From Bacillus sp. EAC (lineage in GTDB: Bacteria; Bacillota; Bacilli; Bacillales; Bacillaceae_G), in the NCBI RefSeq assembly GCF_002156875.1, contig NZ_NCSY01000006.1, forward strand, positions 339,482 to 403,481: DNA of 64,000 nucleotides, read 5' to 3'. The notes beneath the pieces were generated by a model. It did not search any database and was not told the origin of the DNA. It saw only the letters and a program-made list of their open reading frames with translations. This document shows, one piece after another, positions 42,713 to 52,110 of this stretch (position 1 is the first letter of the stretch; every line of letters starts with the position of its first letter). The position numbers and the translations under genes are program-made.

Positions 42713-44155
42713 TTATAATAGCTTTAATAATTCTCTTCTAACTAATTTGTTTGTAGCATTTCTAGGTAGACTTTGTACATAGCGTATTTCTTTCGGAATC
42801 TTGTAACCTGCTATCTTACCTTTACAAAATTCAATCAGTTCAATTGGAGACGGTGGATTATTTGATTCTGCAACAACAAAAGCAATCGGTACTTTGCCCC
42901 AAGTATTATCTTTTTTTCCAGTAACACCAGCTTCTTTAATAGCAGGATGTGACAATAAAACCGATTCAATTTCTGCTGGATAAATATTTTCCCCACCGGA
43001 AATAATCAAATCACTTCGACGATCGACTACAAACAAAAAGTCATCTTCATCAACATAGCCTAAATCACCAGTATAAAAATAGCCTGTTGAATCAGATTCA
43101 TGCTCTATTTTATAGTATCCTTTACTTACATTAGGACCTTTAACGACAATCTCACCTACCACTCCAGGTAAACACTTCGTTTGATTATCTCGTATCTCTA
43201 GTGAGCAACCAAAAAGCGCTTTACCAGCTGAGCCAATTTTAGAAAGCATGAATTCTGGTGACAAAGTTGCTATTTGGGAGCAAGTTTCCGTCATTCCATA
43301 AGTTTGATATACTGGTACATTTAATAATTGAGCTTTTTGGAGAAGAGGTAATGGAGCAGGACCTCCACCAAGTAATGCCGCTCTAATTTTGCTTAACTCA
43401 TTTGTTTCTTCAGTGATTGAAATTAAATCATTCAACACTTTCGTTACAACCGATAAAATAGTAATTTGATGTTTTTTAATACTTCTTAATATTGTTTTAG
43501 CATCTGTTTTATCTGTTAATACGATTTTCATCCCGTAAATCGCACTTTTGTATACTGTCGAAAGTCCACCTACATGAAACATAGGTAAACAAACTAGCCA
43601 AACATCTTGCTGATCTAATCCTAAATTTAAAACCGATGCAATCGCACTATTCCAGTGATTGCTATAGGTTTGTAATACTGCTTTTGGAGAACCAGTTGTG
43701 CCTGAAGTGTACATCATCGTTGCGATATCAGTACTTTCGAACGTTTCTTGTATATTAAATTCTTTATATTCATTTGAATGTAATTTATTTATTTCGAGTA
43801 CTTTAAGTTCATTTGTAACTTTCAAGTTAGGTTGCTTATCTACAATTAAAAAGTTTGTATCACTATTTAAAAGTTGATAGTTAATTTCTTCGTCACTTAA
43901 CCTGATATTCAATAAAATGGAGATGGCACCTATATAATGCAGTGCATAAACCGTAACAATAAATTCAATTGAATTTTTCATCAATATCGCTACATGTTGT
44001 CCTTTTTCTACTCCACAATTATGTAATCTGCCTGCAAGTTTTATTACTTTTTCGTTTAATTCATGAAATGTAACTTCTTCTTCATCGGTACTAATTGCTA
44101 TTCGATTAGGAGTTAATCTAACCCTTTCGATTAAAAAATTCGGAATCTGATTCAT
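42713..44155 (-). CDS. menE: o-Succinylbenzoate-CoA ligase
   Basis: A 480-residue ANL-superfamily ligase activating OSB with ATP and CoA. The P-loop MYTSGTTGSPKAV (about residue 147), YQTYGMTETCSQ, YTGDLGYVDE and C-terminal PKEIRYVQSLPRNATNKLVRR, with its catalytic lysine, are all intact. It is first in its segment: in B. subtilis menE follows menB directly, but here 331 bases with a terminator and repeat copy D separate them, so menE needs its own promoter. Confidence 0.95.
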   Translation of the reverse strand: MNQIPNFLIERVRLTPNRIAISTDEEEVTFHELNEKVIKLAGRLHNCGVEKGQHVAILMKNSIEFIVTVYALHYIGAISILLNIRLSDEEINYQLLNSDTNFLIVDKQPNLKVTNELKVLEINKLHSNEYKEFNIQETFESTDIATMMYTSGTTGSPKAVLQTYSNHWNSAIASVLNLGLDQQDVWLVCLPMFHVGGLSTVYKSAIYGMKIVLTDKTDAKTILRSIKKHQITILSVVTKVLNDLISITEETNELSKIRAALLGGGPAPLPLLQKAQLLNVPVYQTYGMTETCSQIATLSPEFMLSKIGSAGKALFGCSLEIRDNQTKCLPGVVGEIVVKGPNVSKGYYKIEHESDSTGYFYTGDLGYVDEDDFLFVVDRRSDLIISGGENIYPAEIESVLLSHPAIKEAGVTGKKDNTWGKVPIAFVVAESNNPPSPIELIEFCKGKIAGYKIPKEIRYVQSLPRNATNKLVRRELLKLL

Positions 44156-44195
44156 TTAAACACTTCCTGACCGTATACAAATTATTGAGGTTCTT

Positions 44196-44350
44196 AGATT
44201 TCCACTACAGGATGCTCGCTTTCCGTGTGGCGGGCGGTGAGCATCCTAGGCCCACACGATGTAGGTCATGCATGCGTTACGACAGGACGTCGTGATATTA
44301 GCATGCCTACCTTTTTGACCACTAGGGGGGGTCTCACCTTCCGTTTCAAT
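44196..44350 (-). repeat. Dispersed intergenic repeat, copy D (insert-bearing) between menB and menE
   Basis: On the minus strand: ACGGAAGGTGAGACC, then TGGTCAAAAAGGTAGG, GCATGCTAATATC, hairpin CGAC-GTCCT-GTCG, GCATGCATGACC, CCTACATCGTGTGGG and GCCTAGGATGCT, ending with ACGGAAAGCGAGCATCCTG and GTGGAAATC. It lacks the ACTCCTGTGGGAG left end found in A-C, so the outer element is truncated while the inner insert is complete. Confidence 0.85.
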
Positions 44351-44440
44351 CTTTTTCATATTTAACAGTTTATTTCAACAAAAACTATTAATAATAACAA
44401 TCAAATTTTTTTTACAACAATCTATAGAAAAGAGCGATTC

Positions 44441-44471
44441 AAAAAAAGCTTGATGATTGCTCATCAAGCTT
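44441..44471 (-). terminator. Intrinsic terminator after menB
   Basis: Perfect 11-bp stem (44461-44471 with 44446-44456), TTGC-type loop, then seven U on the minus strand. Confidence 0.92.
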
Positions 44472-44486
44472 AACTCTTTTTTCGAA

Positions 44487-45305
44487 TCAAGGAAAACGTG
44501 GGAATTGACCGAAATCAGGTTTACGTTTTTCTTTAAATGCGTCACGACCTTCTTTTGCTTCTTCAGTTGTATAGTAAAGAAGTGTAGCATCTCCTGCTAG
44601 CTGTTGTAAACCAGCTAATCCATCAGTATCTGCATTCATTGCAGCTTTTAAGAAACGAAGTGCAGTTGGGCTCTTCTCAAGCATTTCTTCTGCCCATTTA
44701 ACTGTTTCAGTTTCTAACTCTTCTAATGGTACAACCTTATTTACTAAGCCCATATCTAGTGCTTCCTGAGCATCGTATTGACGGCATAGATACCAAATTT
44801 CACGAGCTTTCTTGTGACCTACGATTCGAGCTAAATAACCAGAACCATAACCAGCATCGAAGCTACCTACGTTTGGACCAGTTTGTCCAAATTTAGCATT
44901 CTCAGCAGCGATTGTTAAGTCACAAACTACGTTTAATACATTCCCTCCACCAATTGCATAGCCTGCAACCATCGCAATTACCGGTTTAGGAATAACGCGG
45001 ATTAAACGTTGTAAATCTAATACGTTAAGACGAGGAATACGATCTTGTCCAACATAACCACCATGTCCGCGAACACTTTGGTCACCACCTGAACAGAATG
45101 CTTTTCCACCTTCACCTGTTAAAATAATTACACCAATTTTTTCATCATCTCTTGCCCAAGCAAAAGCATCGATCATTTCTGATACTGTTAATGGTGTAAA
45201 TGCGTTATGTACGTGTGGTCGGTTAATTGATATTTTTGCAATACCATTATATGTAGAATATAAAATTTCTTCATATTTTCTTTCTTGTACCCACTCAATT
45301 GTCAT
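44487..45305 (-). CDS. menB: 1,4-Dihydroxy-2-naphthoyl-CoA synthase
   Basis: A 272-residue crotonase that closes the second ring of menaquinone from OSB-CoA. The oxyanion-hole segments [12 protein letters not shown] and [12 protein letters not shown] and the MenB-specific [17 protein letters not shown] are all present; the length is normal. Its ATG overlaps the menH stop (ATGA). Last gene of the menF-D-H-B segment, followed by a terminator. Confidence 0.97.
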   Translation of the reverse strand: MTIEWVQERKYEEILYSTYNGIAKISINRPHVHNAFTPLTVSEMIDAFAWARDDEKIGVIILTGEGGKAFCSGGDQSVRGHGGYVGQDRIPRLNVLDLQRLIRVIPKPVIAMVAGYAIGGGNVLNVVCDLTIAAENAKFGQTGPNVGSFDAGYGSGYLARIVGHKKAREIWYLCRQYDAQEALDMGLVNKVVPLEELETETVKWAEEMLEKSPTALRFLKAAMNADTDGLAGLQQLAGDATLLYYTTEEAKEGRDAFKEKRKPDFGQFPRFP

Positions 45306-46129
45306 GATATACCCTCCATTTCTCTTTTTAACAAAAACTCACTTACTATTGTAGCAAATATTTCCGATTGTTCCACATGAATTGCATGTCCTGCACTCGG
45401 AATTTTTATAATTTCGCTATTAACGATCTTATCATTCATTTTCCCCATTATTAAACAAAACTTTTCATCGAATTCTCCACAAACTAGCAAGGTTTTCGAT
45501 TCTAAGGAAATTAATCGATTCCATAGTGATGGTTGAACACCAGTTCCCATCCCTTTTAGGCTATTACTTAACCCAATTGGTGATTGATTTAATCTTCCTA
45601 TTTTTATATTTTCTTGTATGTTTCTAGGTAGTGATTTTTGTGATGAAAATAAAGGGATGTTCTCCCAATAATCAACAAAACTCTCTATCCCTTTATTTAG
45701 AATTAGAGATGACAAATCATGATCTTGTTTAATTCTCATAATTCTATCTTCATCAGAAATCAGTCCAGCTGTACAACTTTCTAAAATTAGCGAACGAATC
45801 TTATTTTGATAAGCTAAAGCAAAATAGAGGGCTAGTCTTCCACCCATTGAATAACCAAGCAAATGAACGGTTTCAATTTGCTTTTTTGTTAAAAAATCAT
45901 ATAAATCTTTTGCTGCCGGTTCCATCATATATCTACCTTCATGATTCGGACTCTCAGTCTCACCGTGGCCTAGTAAATCGATAGCTATTACATGAAAGTT
46001 TTGCTTTAGCCTATTAATTAAATTAGCCCAAGTTTCTTTAGAACCTGTAAAACCATGAAGTAAAAGAATCGTCTGTCCCTTTCCAGCTTCTAAATAAGAA
46101 TAATTAATTCCATTTAACATAATATTCAT
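45302..46129 (-). CDS. menH: SHCHC synthase (alpha/beta hydrolase, YtxM)
   Basis: A 275-residue alpha/beta hydrolase-fold lyase removing pyruvate from SEPHCHC. The triad is visible: nucleophile elbow GYSMGG, acid in CGEFDEKF and [10 protein letters not shown] carrying the histidine; the oxyanion segment is [12 protein letters not shown]. The ATG at 46129 is chosen with AGGTG upstream; a GTG at 46141 is in frame but sits on that RBS. It starts about 20 bases after menD and overlaps menB by four. Confidence 0.92.
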   Translation of the reverse strand: MNIMLNGINYSYLEAGKGQTILLLHGFTGSKETWANLINRLKQNFHVIAIDLLGHGETESPNHEGRYMMEPAAKDLYDFLTKKQIETVHLLGYSMGGRLALYFALAYQNKIRSLILESCTAGLISDEDRIMRIKQDHDLSSLILNKGIESFVDYWENIPLFSSQKSLPRNIQENIKIGRLNQSPIGLSNSLKGMGTGVQPSLWNRLISLESKTLLVCGEFDEKFCLIMGKMNDKIVNSEIIKIPSAGHAIHVEQSEIFATIVSEFLLKREMEGIS

Positions 46130-46147
46130 TAATCGGAACACCTAATT

Positions 46148-47884
46148 TCACTTCTCGTATTCTTTTTTTACAATACTCCAAACTTTTTGGTGTAAATCAT
46201 AGTTTTCTTTCCGATCCGTTTGAACTTCAATTACATGCATCCGCTCTTCATTTTTTGAAAGAGCATCTTCAAACTCAAACCAATTAGCAATTTTAGAATG
46301 AATCCCACCAAATAAACCTGTAGCATGTTGAAAATCTAATTCAAGTGGTGTACCAAATAAAGCCTCAAAATGCTTTTCTTCTTTTGATTGAGGTAAAAAT
46401 GAGAATATCCCACCACCATCGTTATTCACTAAAATAATCTTTATTGGAAGTTGATGTAATTTTGATAACACTAGGCTATTTAAATCATGATAAAATGACA
46501 AGTCACCTATTAACAATGTAACACTCTCGCCTGCAGCCGCCATTCCTAATGCTGTGGCAATCGTGCCGTCGATACCATTTACACCGCGATTACAAGCTAT
46601 CTTTATCTTTTTAGTTTGTGTATGTAAAAATGTATCTACATCGCGAATTGGCATACTGTTTGAAACAAATAATGTACTATTTTCTGGCAAATGCTTCGCT
46701 AATAGTTGAACGATTTTCCCTTCAAATAGTCCTTCAAATTGCTCAGCATTTTGTAGACCACTTTTAGTTTTTTCATTAATCGTCTGCCATTTCATCAACC
46801 ATTGATTTTCACTGTCCATTTTTTGTGTACAAGAATTTAAAATAGCTGTACAAAATTCTTCATCATTACAGGAAATCATCTGAGTTGCTTTTAACGTTGG
46901 ATCTCTCCAAAGATCTCCTTCATCTATTACAATTATTTCACAATTTGTTTGTTTCTGTACATATTGATTAAATGGTTTGGAAACTGGCATTGCACCAAAA
47001 CGGACAATTACTTCCGATTCAATTGTCTCTACAATCTCTTCAAACTTTAAGAATGTATCATACGTATCAATTGTTACTGCTTCTTCATTCATTAATGTTC
47101 TACCATTTGAAAGAGGATCACAAAGAACCGGATACCCTAGCATGATTCCTAAATCCAATATTTTCTGAACAGCTTTTTCATCTACATACGGGCCGCAAAC
47201 TAATAAGCCTTTTCGTTTTGATTGAAAAAGCTCAGTCATTTTATGAATAGTAGGTTTGGAAATAGTTGCTACTGTTTCAGTCAATACTGTATGTGCAGTT
47301 TCTTGACGTTTTCCTGATGTAAAAATACCCTCAAGTGCAAAATTCGGGACTAAAGGCTCTCGTAATGGCACATTCATATGGACAGGACCTCTAGGCGCAG
47401 TCATACTTGAACGATACAATCTATTAATACTTGTACGAGCATATTGATACATCGATTCAGATGCTTCAGGTAGAGCTAGTTCAATGAATTGTTTAACAAA
47501 TGAACCATATAAACCAATTTGGTTCATCGCTTGAGGCGCACCAATATCTCTAAGTTCATGAGGTCGATCTGCTGTTAATACGATTAACGGTATTCTTGAT
47601 TCTTTTGCCTCTGATATTGCAGGTAAATAGTTTGAAGCCGCTGTTCCAGATGTACAAATCAGAACAGTTGGTTGCTTTGTACTTTTTGCTATTCCTAACG
47701 CAAAAAAAGCCGCACCTCTTTCATCTACTGCAATAAAAGAATTTAATTTTGGATGCTCGTTAACAAGCATCGAAATTGGGGTAGAACGTGAACCTGGGCT
47801 AATCACTACATTTTTTATATTTAACGCACTTAATTCATCTACAAGAGCACCAATATATTTCGTCAGTGCTTCATTATCTTTCAT
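46148..47884 (-). CDS. menD: SEPHCHC synthase
   Basis: A 578-residue ThDP-dependent enzyme adding succinic semialdehyde (from 2-oxoglutarate) to isochorismate. N-terminal VISPGSRSTP with FIAVDERGAAFFALG (ThDP-activating glutamate region) and the C-terminal cofactor motif IGDLSFYHDLNSL to VNNDGGGIFSFLP are intact. It overlaps menF by 11 bases; the two are translationally coupled. Confidence 0.96.
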   Translation of the reverse strand: MKDNEALTKYIGALVDELSALNIKNVVISPGSRSTPISMLVNEHPKLNSFIAVDERGAAFFALGIAKSTKQPTVLICTSGTAASNYLPAISEAKESRIPLIVLTADRPHELRDIGAPQAMNQIGLYGSFVKQFIELALPEASESMYQYARTSINRLYRSSMTAPRGPVHMNVPLREPLVPNFALEGIFTSGKRQETAHTVLTETVATISKPTIHKMTELFQSKRKGLLVCGPYVDEKAVQKILDLGIMLGYPVLCDPLSNGRTLMNEEAVTIDTYDTFLKFEEIVETIESEVIVRFGAMPVSKPFNQYVQKQTNCEIIVIDEGDLWRDPTLKATQMISCNDEEFCTAILNSCTQKMDSENQWLMKWQTINEKTKSGLQNAEQFEGLFEGKIVQLLAKHLPENSTLFVSNSMPIRDVDTFLHTQTKKIKIACNRGVNGIDGTIATALGMAAAGESVTLLIGDLSFYHDLNSLVLSKLHQLPIKIILVNNDGGGIFSFLPQSKEEKHFEALFGTPLELDFQHATGLFGGIHSKIANWFEFEDALSKNEERMHVIEVQTDRKENYDLHQKVWSIVKKEYEK

Positions 47885-49280
47885 TTCGTAACCCTCCTAA
47901 TGCATTAAGCATTGGCAGAAACTTTACGCCAGTTTCATAAAATTCCTCTTCTGGCTTTGAATCTTGAACAACACCACAACCGGCATATAATCTTGCTTTG
48001 TCTCCTTTTACAAGAGCACTGCGTATCCCTACTGCAAAATCACCGTTACCGTTTAAGTCGATCCATCCAATTGGAGCACCGTACCAACCTCTATCAATAG
48101 GCTCAAGTTCACGAATTAGTTTACATGCCTCATCCTTTGGAAATCCACCTAGTGCTGGTGTAGGATGTAATGCTTGAATTAATTCAAATAAAGTAATGTG
48201 ATTTAATAAACTTCCCTCGACAGGTGTATACAAATGAAATAGACTTTTCGTTGCCATTATCCTTGGTAAGGAAGGTATCGATAAGTTATCACAGTAATGA
48301 CGAAGAGTTTCCTTTATATAGTTTACAACAAAAGCGTGTTCATCATTATTCTTTTTACTATTTAATAACCAACTTGATGCTTCAGCATTTTCCTCTTTTG
48401 ATTTACCTTTCGCTGCAGATCCAGCAAGGCACATCGAAGAGACTGTATTTTTCTTTTTCGAAATTAGCCGTTCAGGTGTTGCGCTAATAAATACAGTGTC
48501 TTTTAATTGATAAGTAATGACATAATTGACATTTCTTGTAGCTTCAAGCTCGTAAATTACTTTTGAAGAATTTACTTCAGAAGAAAAAGTGGCATTTAAT
48601 GTTCGATTTAATACAACTTTTTCTAAATGCTCATCTTTCATTTGTTGAATCGCATTTTTTACGCTTTGTACCCACTCATCTGGTTCAAATTCGTCTTTGT
48701 CGATGCATTCAGATTGAGTAAACGTAGGCTGCTTCATGCCATATTGTTCTAAATAATCGTCGTATTCTTTATATTGAAGCAATAAATCCTCTAAGGAAGT
48801 TTGATCATTTATTTCATAATTTGAAGTGATAAATGTACCTTCATTTGTAACCGTAACCATTAATCTTGGCACATAGAAATGGGCAGTACCAAATTCCTTC
48901 CAATCCTGATCATTTTTATAAGTATCAAAAAAAGAGAAACCCCCAAGAGCCAAAGGTCCAGTACCAAAGCAATTCTCTTGCTCGATATACACTTCATCTC
49001 CAAAGCGTTTCCATTCTTTTTCTATTGCAGAATACTGTTCTTCTGTACTATGATGAAAAGGAACTAAAGTACCAATTCCTGTGAGAATTAACGAGTTTTC
49101 TTGGTTTGACCAATAAAAGCGTTCAGTTAAACCCAATTCATGATAAAAATGGTAAACACTTAGGGGATGAATATTCATTATTTTTTCCACTTTACAAATA
49201 AAGCGTTTTGAACAAGCTTTTGCCTTCTGAAGTGACTGCTCAAAAAAAGCAATCGATTCCAGTTGACCTGTTCTAAGCAT
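47874..49280 (-). CDS. menF: Isochorismate synthase
   Basis: A 468-residue chorismate-binding enzyme converting chorismate to isochorismate, first step of menaquinone synthesis (could also serve other isochorismate users). The catalytic half has VVLNRTLN, FISATPERLIS, ALHPTPALGGFPKDEA and YAGCGVV with the Mg-binding EPEEEFYET-like segment near the end. First gene of the leftward men operon, divergent from menA; AGGGGGAA before the ATG is an acceptable RBS. Confidence 0.95.
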   Translation of the reverse strand: MLRTGQLESIAFFEQSLQKAKACSKRFICKVEKIMNIHPLSVYHFYHELGLTERFYWSNQENSLILTGIGTLVPFHHSTEEQYSAIEKEWKRFGDEVYIEQENCFGTGPLALGGFSFFDTYKNDQDWKEFGTAHFYVPRLMVTVTNEGTFITSNYEINDQTSLEDLLLQYKEYDDYLEQYGMKQPTFTQSECIDKDEFEPDEWVQSVKNAIQQMKDEHLEKVVLNRTLNATFSSEVNSSKVIYELEATRNVNYVITYQLKDTVFISATPERLISKKKNTVSSMCLAGSAAKGKSKEENAEASSWLLNSKKNNDEHAFVVNYIKETLRHYCDNLSIPSLPRIMATKSLFHLYTPVEGSLLNHITLFELIQALHPTPALGGFPKDEACKLIRELEPIDRGWYGAPIGWIDLNGNGDFAVGIRSALVKGDKARLYAGCGVVQDSKPEEEFYETGVKFLPMLNALGGLRNER

Positions 49281-49434
49281 AACAAGTTCCCCCTAGCCTT
49301 AATATACGTAAATACATGATATAACTAAAGATACAACGATGAATGTAGACTGTCAATTTTATGAAGTTCGTCCATACTTTTTTAAAGTAAAACGATCTAC
49401 ATTTTCAAATAATATAATAAGGAGGATGTTAACT

Positions 49435-50358
49435 ATGCAACCAAATATTCAATCTGAAACTTCCTCAACAGGTTTTCGAACATGGTGGAATTTATTAAGA
49501 CCACATACTTTAACCGCAGCGTTCATTCCTGTTGCGATTGGTTCAATGTTAGCTCATATTAATGGATCATTTCATGCACTTTTATTTATATCAATGCTTG
49601 TTGCAAGTTTACTTATTCAAGCAGCTGCTAACATGATTAATGAATATTATGATTATAAACGAGGATTAGATCATGAAGGCTCTGTCGGAATTGGTGGAGC
49701 AATCGTAAGAGATGGCATTAAGCCCTCAACTGTATTACAGCTAGCTTTTATATTTTTTGGTATTTCAGTCCTTTTAGGTATTTATATATGTAGTCAGAGC
49801 AGTTGGTGGATTGCAGTTATAGGAATTATTTGTATGACTGCAGCTTATTTTTACACTGGAGGTCCTTATCCAATCGCTTATACTCCTTTTGGTGAGTTAG
49901 TAGCGGGCTTTTTCATGGGTGTAGTCATCATTGGAATCACATACTATATTCAAGCAGGAACTATTTCAGCAAAAATTTATTTATTGTCCCTACCAACTTC
50001 AATTACAATTGGAGCAATCTTAACGGCAAACAATATTCGAGACTTAGATAATGACAAGGAAAATGGACGAAAAACACTTGTTATCTTACTCGGTAAAAAA
50101 AATTCAATCATTTTTATTGGTTCAATGTTTGTATTTGCTTATGCTTTAATTGTAGCATTTGTAATTGCACAATTAATGACGCCATTTGTCCTAATTTCGT
50201 TAGCAAGTATTCCTTTAGCTATTAAAGCTACAAAAGGATTTATTGGTAAAACTGAACCAATTGAAATGATGCCTGCAATGGCAGCAACAGCTAAAACGAA
50301 TACAATAATGGGATTCCTTATTGTGATTGGTTTAATTGTAGGAAATATCTTTTCCTAA
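49435..50358 (+). CDS. menA: 1,4-Dihydroxy-2-naphthoate polyprenyltransferase
   Basis: A 307-residue UbiA-superfamily membrane enzyme that prenylates DHNA to demethylmenaquinone. The two Mg-diphosphate motifs are MINEYYDYKRGLD (about residue 65) and NNIRDLDNDKENGRKT (about 200); eight to nine helices. The ATG at 49435 follows AAGGAGGA with good spacing; the frame opens at 49339, but the extra 32 residues lack an RBS and are unlike MenA. Divergent from menF. Confidence 0.95.
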   Translation: MQPNIQSETSSTGFRTWWNLLRPHTLTAAFIPVAIGSMLAHINGSFHALLFISMLVASLLIQAAANMINEYYDYKRGLDHEGSVGIGGAIVRDGIKPSTVLQLAFIFFGISVLLGIYICSQSSWWIAVIGIICMTAAYFYTGGPYPIAYTPFGELVAGFFMGVVIIGITYYIQAGTISAKIYLLSLPTSITIGAILTANNIRDLDNDKENGRKTLVILLGKKNSIIFIGSMFVFAYALIVAFVIAQLMTPFVLISLASIPLAIKATKGFIGKTEPIEMMPAMAATAKTNTIMGFLIVIGLIVGNIFS

Positions 50359-50457
50359 TAGTGGCATTTCAATTCCTCTAAAAACTTAACTCATGTTTTC
50401 CCTCTTTTTGAACAAAATATGGATAGCCATATCCATTTATTGAAAAGGGGGAGCATG

Positions 50458-51207
50458 ATGCTTTCACAATCTCAAATCCAAACATTTAAATCCGAATTGT
50501 TAAATCAAAAGCAACATTTAGAAGAAAGACTAAATGATCCAGCCTTTACACCCTACTCATTAAGAGATTCAGTCGATGAACTTTCGCTTGCTGACAATCA
50601 TCCAGGAGATCTAGGGACTGAATTATATGAACGGGAAAAGGATATCTCGCTTCACGAGCATTTAAGAAATGAATTAAGTGATGTAGAAGATGCTTTGCAA
50701 AAAATTGAAAATGGTTCATTCGGTATTTGCGAGCTAAGTGGTGAAGAAATCCCATTTGAGCGTCTGCAGGCTCTTCCAACTGCAAAAACGACCATAGAAC
50801 ATGCTCACGATCAGCATATTTCAAGTTCAAATAGAGAATACGATCGACCAGTTGAAGAAGAAATACTTAGCCCACCTTTTGCAAGAGATCCTAAAGATCG
50901 TTCAGTTATGTATGACGCTGAAGATGCATTACAGGATGTTGAGCGTTATGGTAGCTCTGAAACTCCTTCAGATTTTGAATTTAATAATATTCAGGATTAT
51001 GAAAACACCTATACTGAAAGTTATGAAAATGTAGGTTATGTCGAGGAATTTGAGAATTTTATTGGAACCGATATTACCGGGCAAAACCGTACAATCTACC
51101 CTACAAAAAAGCATGACCAATATGAACGAGAACTTGATGATTATGAAGAGCAAGCATTGAACGGAGAATTATCAGAGATAGATGTAAAAGATATTGAAAA
51201 GTATTAA
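50458..51207 (+). CDS. yteA: YteA-family TraR/DksA-type protein lacking zinc cysteines
   Basis: A 249-residue acidic, helical protein. An N-terminal coiled-coil (LLNQKQHLEERLND, then LRNELSDVEDALQKIE) and a DksA-like finger region at NGSFGICELSGEEIPFERL resemble B. subtilis YteA (sporulation/stress-associated, no known partner). DksA proteins have four zinc cysteines; here only one cysteine exists in the whole protein, so no zinc finger can form. The acidic C-terminal half (DYENTYTESYENVGYVEE) is typical of YteA only. Start at the second ATG (50458), since GGGGGAG is too near the first. Confidence 0.85.
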   Translation: MLSQSQIQTFKSELLNQKQHLEERLNDPAFTPYSLRDSVDELSLADNHPGDLGTELYEREKDISLHEHLRNELSDVEDALQKIENGSFGICELSGEEIPFERLQALPTAKTTIEHAHDQHISSSNREYDRPVEEEILSPPFARDPKDRSVMYDAEDALQDVERYGSSETPSDFEFNNIQDYENTYTESYENVGYVEEFENFIGTDITGQNRTIYPTKKHDQYERELDDYEEQALNGELSEIDVKDIEKY

Positions 51208-51215
51208 CAAAGAAA

Positions 51216-51254
51216 GCAAACACGCATCTTTTCTAAGTATGCGTGTTTTTTATT
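51216..51254 (+). terminator. Intrinsic terminator of yteA
   Basis: AAACACGCAT / ATGCGTGTTT stem with T tail. Confidence 0.9.
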
Positions 51255-51395
51255 TAAATCTAAGAATTTAGCGAGATTCTTATCCAAAAATGACATTCAA
51301 TTTTTAAAAATATAACCTCTATTAGTAAAGATGTGCAGCATACTTTAGTAACGATATTTACTAACTGAATAGATAGGATACTAGATTAATATAAG

Positions 51396-51425
51396 TAAAA
51401 AGGCATCCTACAAGAGGATGCCTTA
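51396..51425 (-). terminator. Intrinsic terminator of the cold-shock gene
   Basis: Stem AAGGCATCC / GGATGCCTT and U run on the minus strand. Confidence 0.9.
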
Positions 51426-51438
51426 AGCAATACAAAAA

Positions 51439-51639
51439 TTATTTTTTGTTTACGTTAGCTGCTTGTGGTCCGCGGTTGCCTTCGATGATTTCGAAGCTAA
51501 CTTCTTGACCTTCTTCTAAAGTTTTAAAACCTTCGCCTTGAATTGCAGAGAAGTGTACGAATACATCGTTTCCACCTTCAGTTTGGATAAATCCAAAACC
51601 TTTTTCACTGTTAAACCATTTAACTTTACCGAATTCCAT
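51439..51639 (-). CDS. Cold-shock protein (CspB/CspD-type)
   Basis: A 66-residue OB-fold nucleic-acid chaperone. RNP1 is KGFGFIQ (residues 13-19) and RNP2 is DVFVHF (25-30); the sequence begins [13 protein letters not shown]. It binds single-stranded RNA/DNA and aids translation in the cold or in stationary phase. RBS TAGGAGGT is strong. The upstream region is long and AT-rich, as usual for csp leaders, but I could not identify a cold box. Whether it is cspB, cspC or cspD cannot be decided by eye. Confidence 0.96.
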   Translation of the reverse strand: MEFGKVKWFNSEKGFGFIQTEGGNDVFVHFSAIQGEGFKTLEEGQEVSFEIIEGNRGPQAANVNKK

Positions 51640-52110
51640 CGATAATACCTCCTAAAAATACATATATACACTATTAATACGTGCATAAAAGAGGGGTGAA
51701 GAAAAAGATCGTCATTGTTAATCAATAAGATTTCTACAACATTGAAAGTGGTCAATACTTCTTTTCAAGACAAAGAAAAATGAGCGATACTATACATTTT
51801 GTAGTGCAAATGGATCATTAATTCTTACCTTCAAATAAATATGCAGTTAATAGTAATTTAAATATATCATAGATAAAAAAACGCGTCAACGCTACTAATT
51901 CTCAATTCGGAACAAAATTTTTATATTATTCATACAATTTTTTATCTACTATAAAAATCGATAATCTTGTTAATAAATGTGATTTAATTTCTAGAAAATT
52001 TGTCATAATAAACTGAGTAAAATTAAATTAATACATTTTATTTTTATAGGTAAAACTTGGATATCTTGTAATATAATAGGGATATACATATTCAATTGGA
52101 GGTACATAAA
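51640..52110. other. 471-base gene-free region between the cold-shock and AIM24-family genes
   Basis: Divergent promoter region. It should hold the csp 5' leader (on the minus side) and the AIM24-family promoter. No reading frame with an RBS and no strong hairpin recognised. Confidence 0.6.

Larger units (their letters stand above)
44156..44486. other. 331-base gap splitting the men genes
   Basis: Contains the menE RBS (AGGAAG), repeat copy D (44196-44350), about 90 bases of AT-rich DNA and the menB terminator. No gene. Confidence 0.75.
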
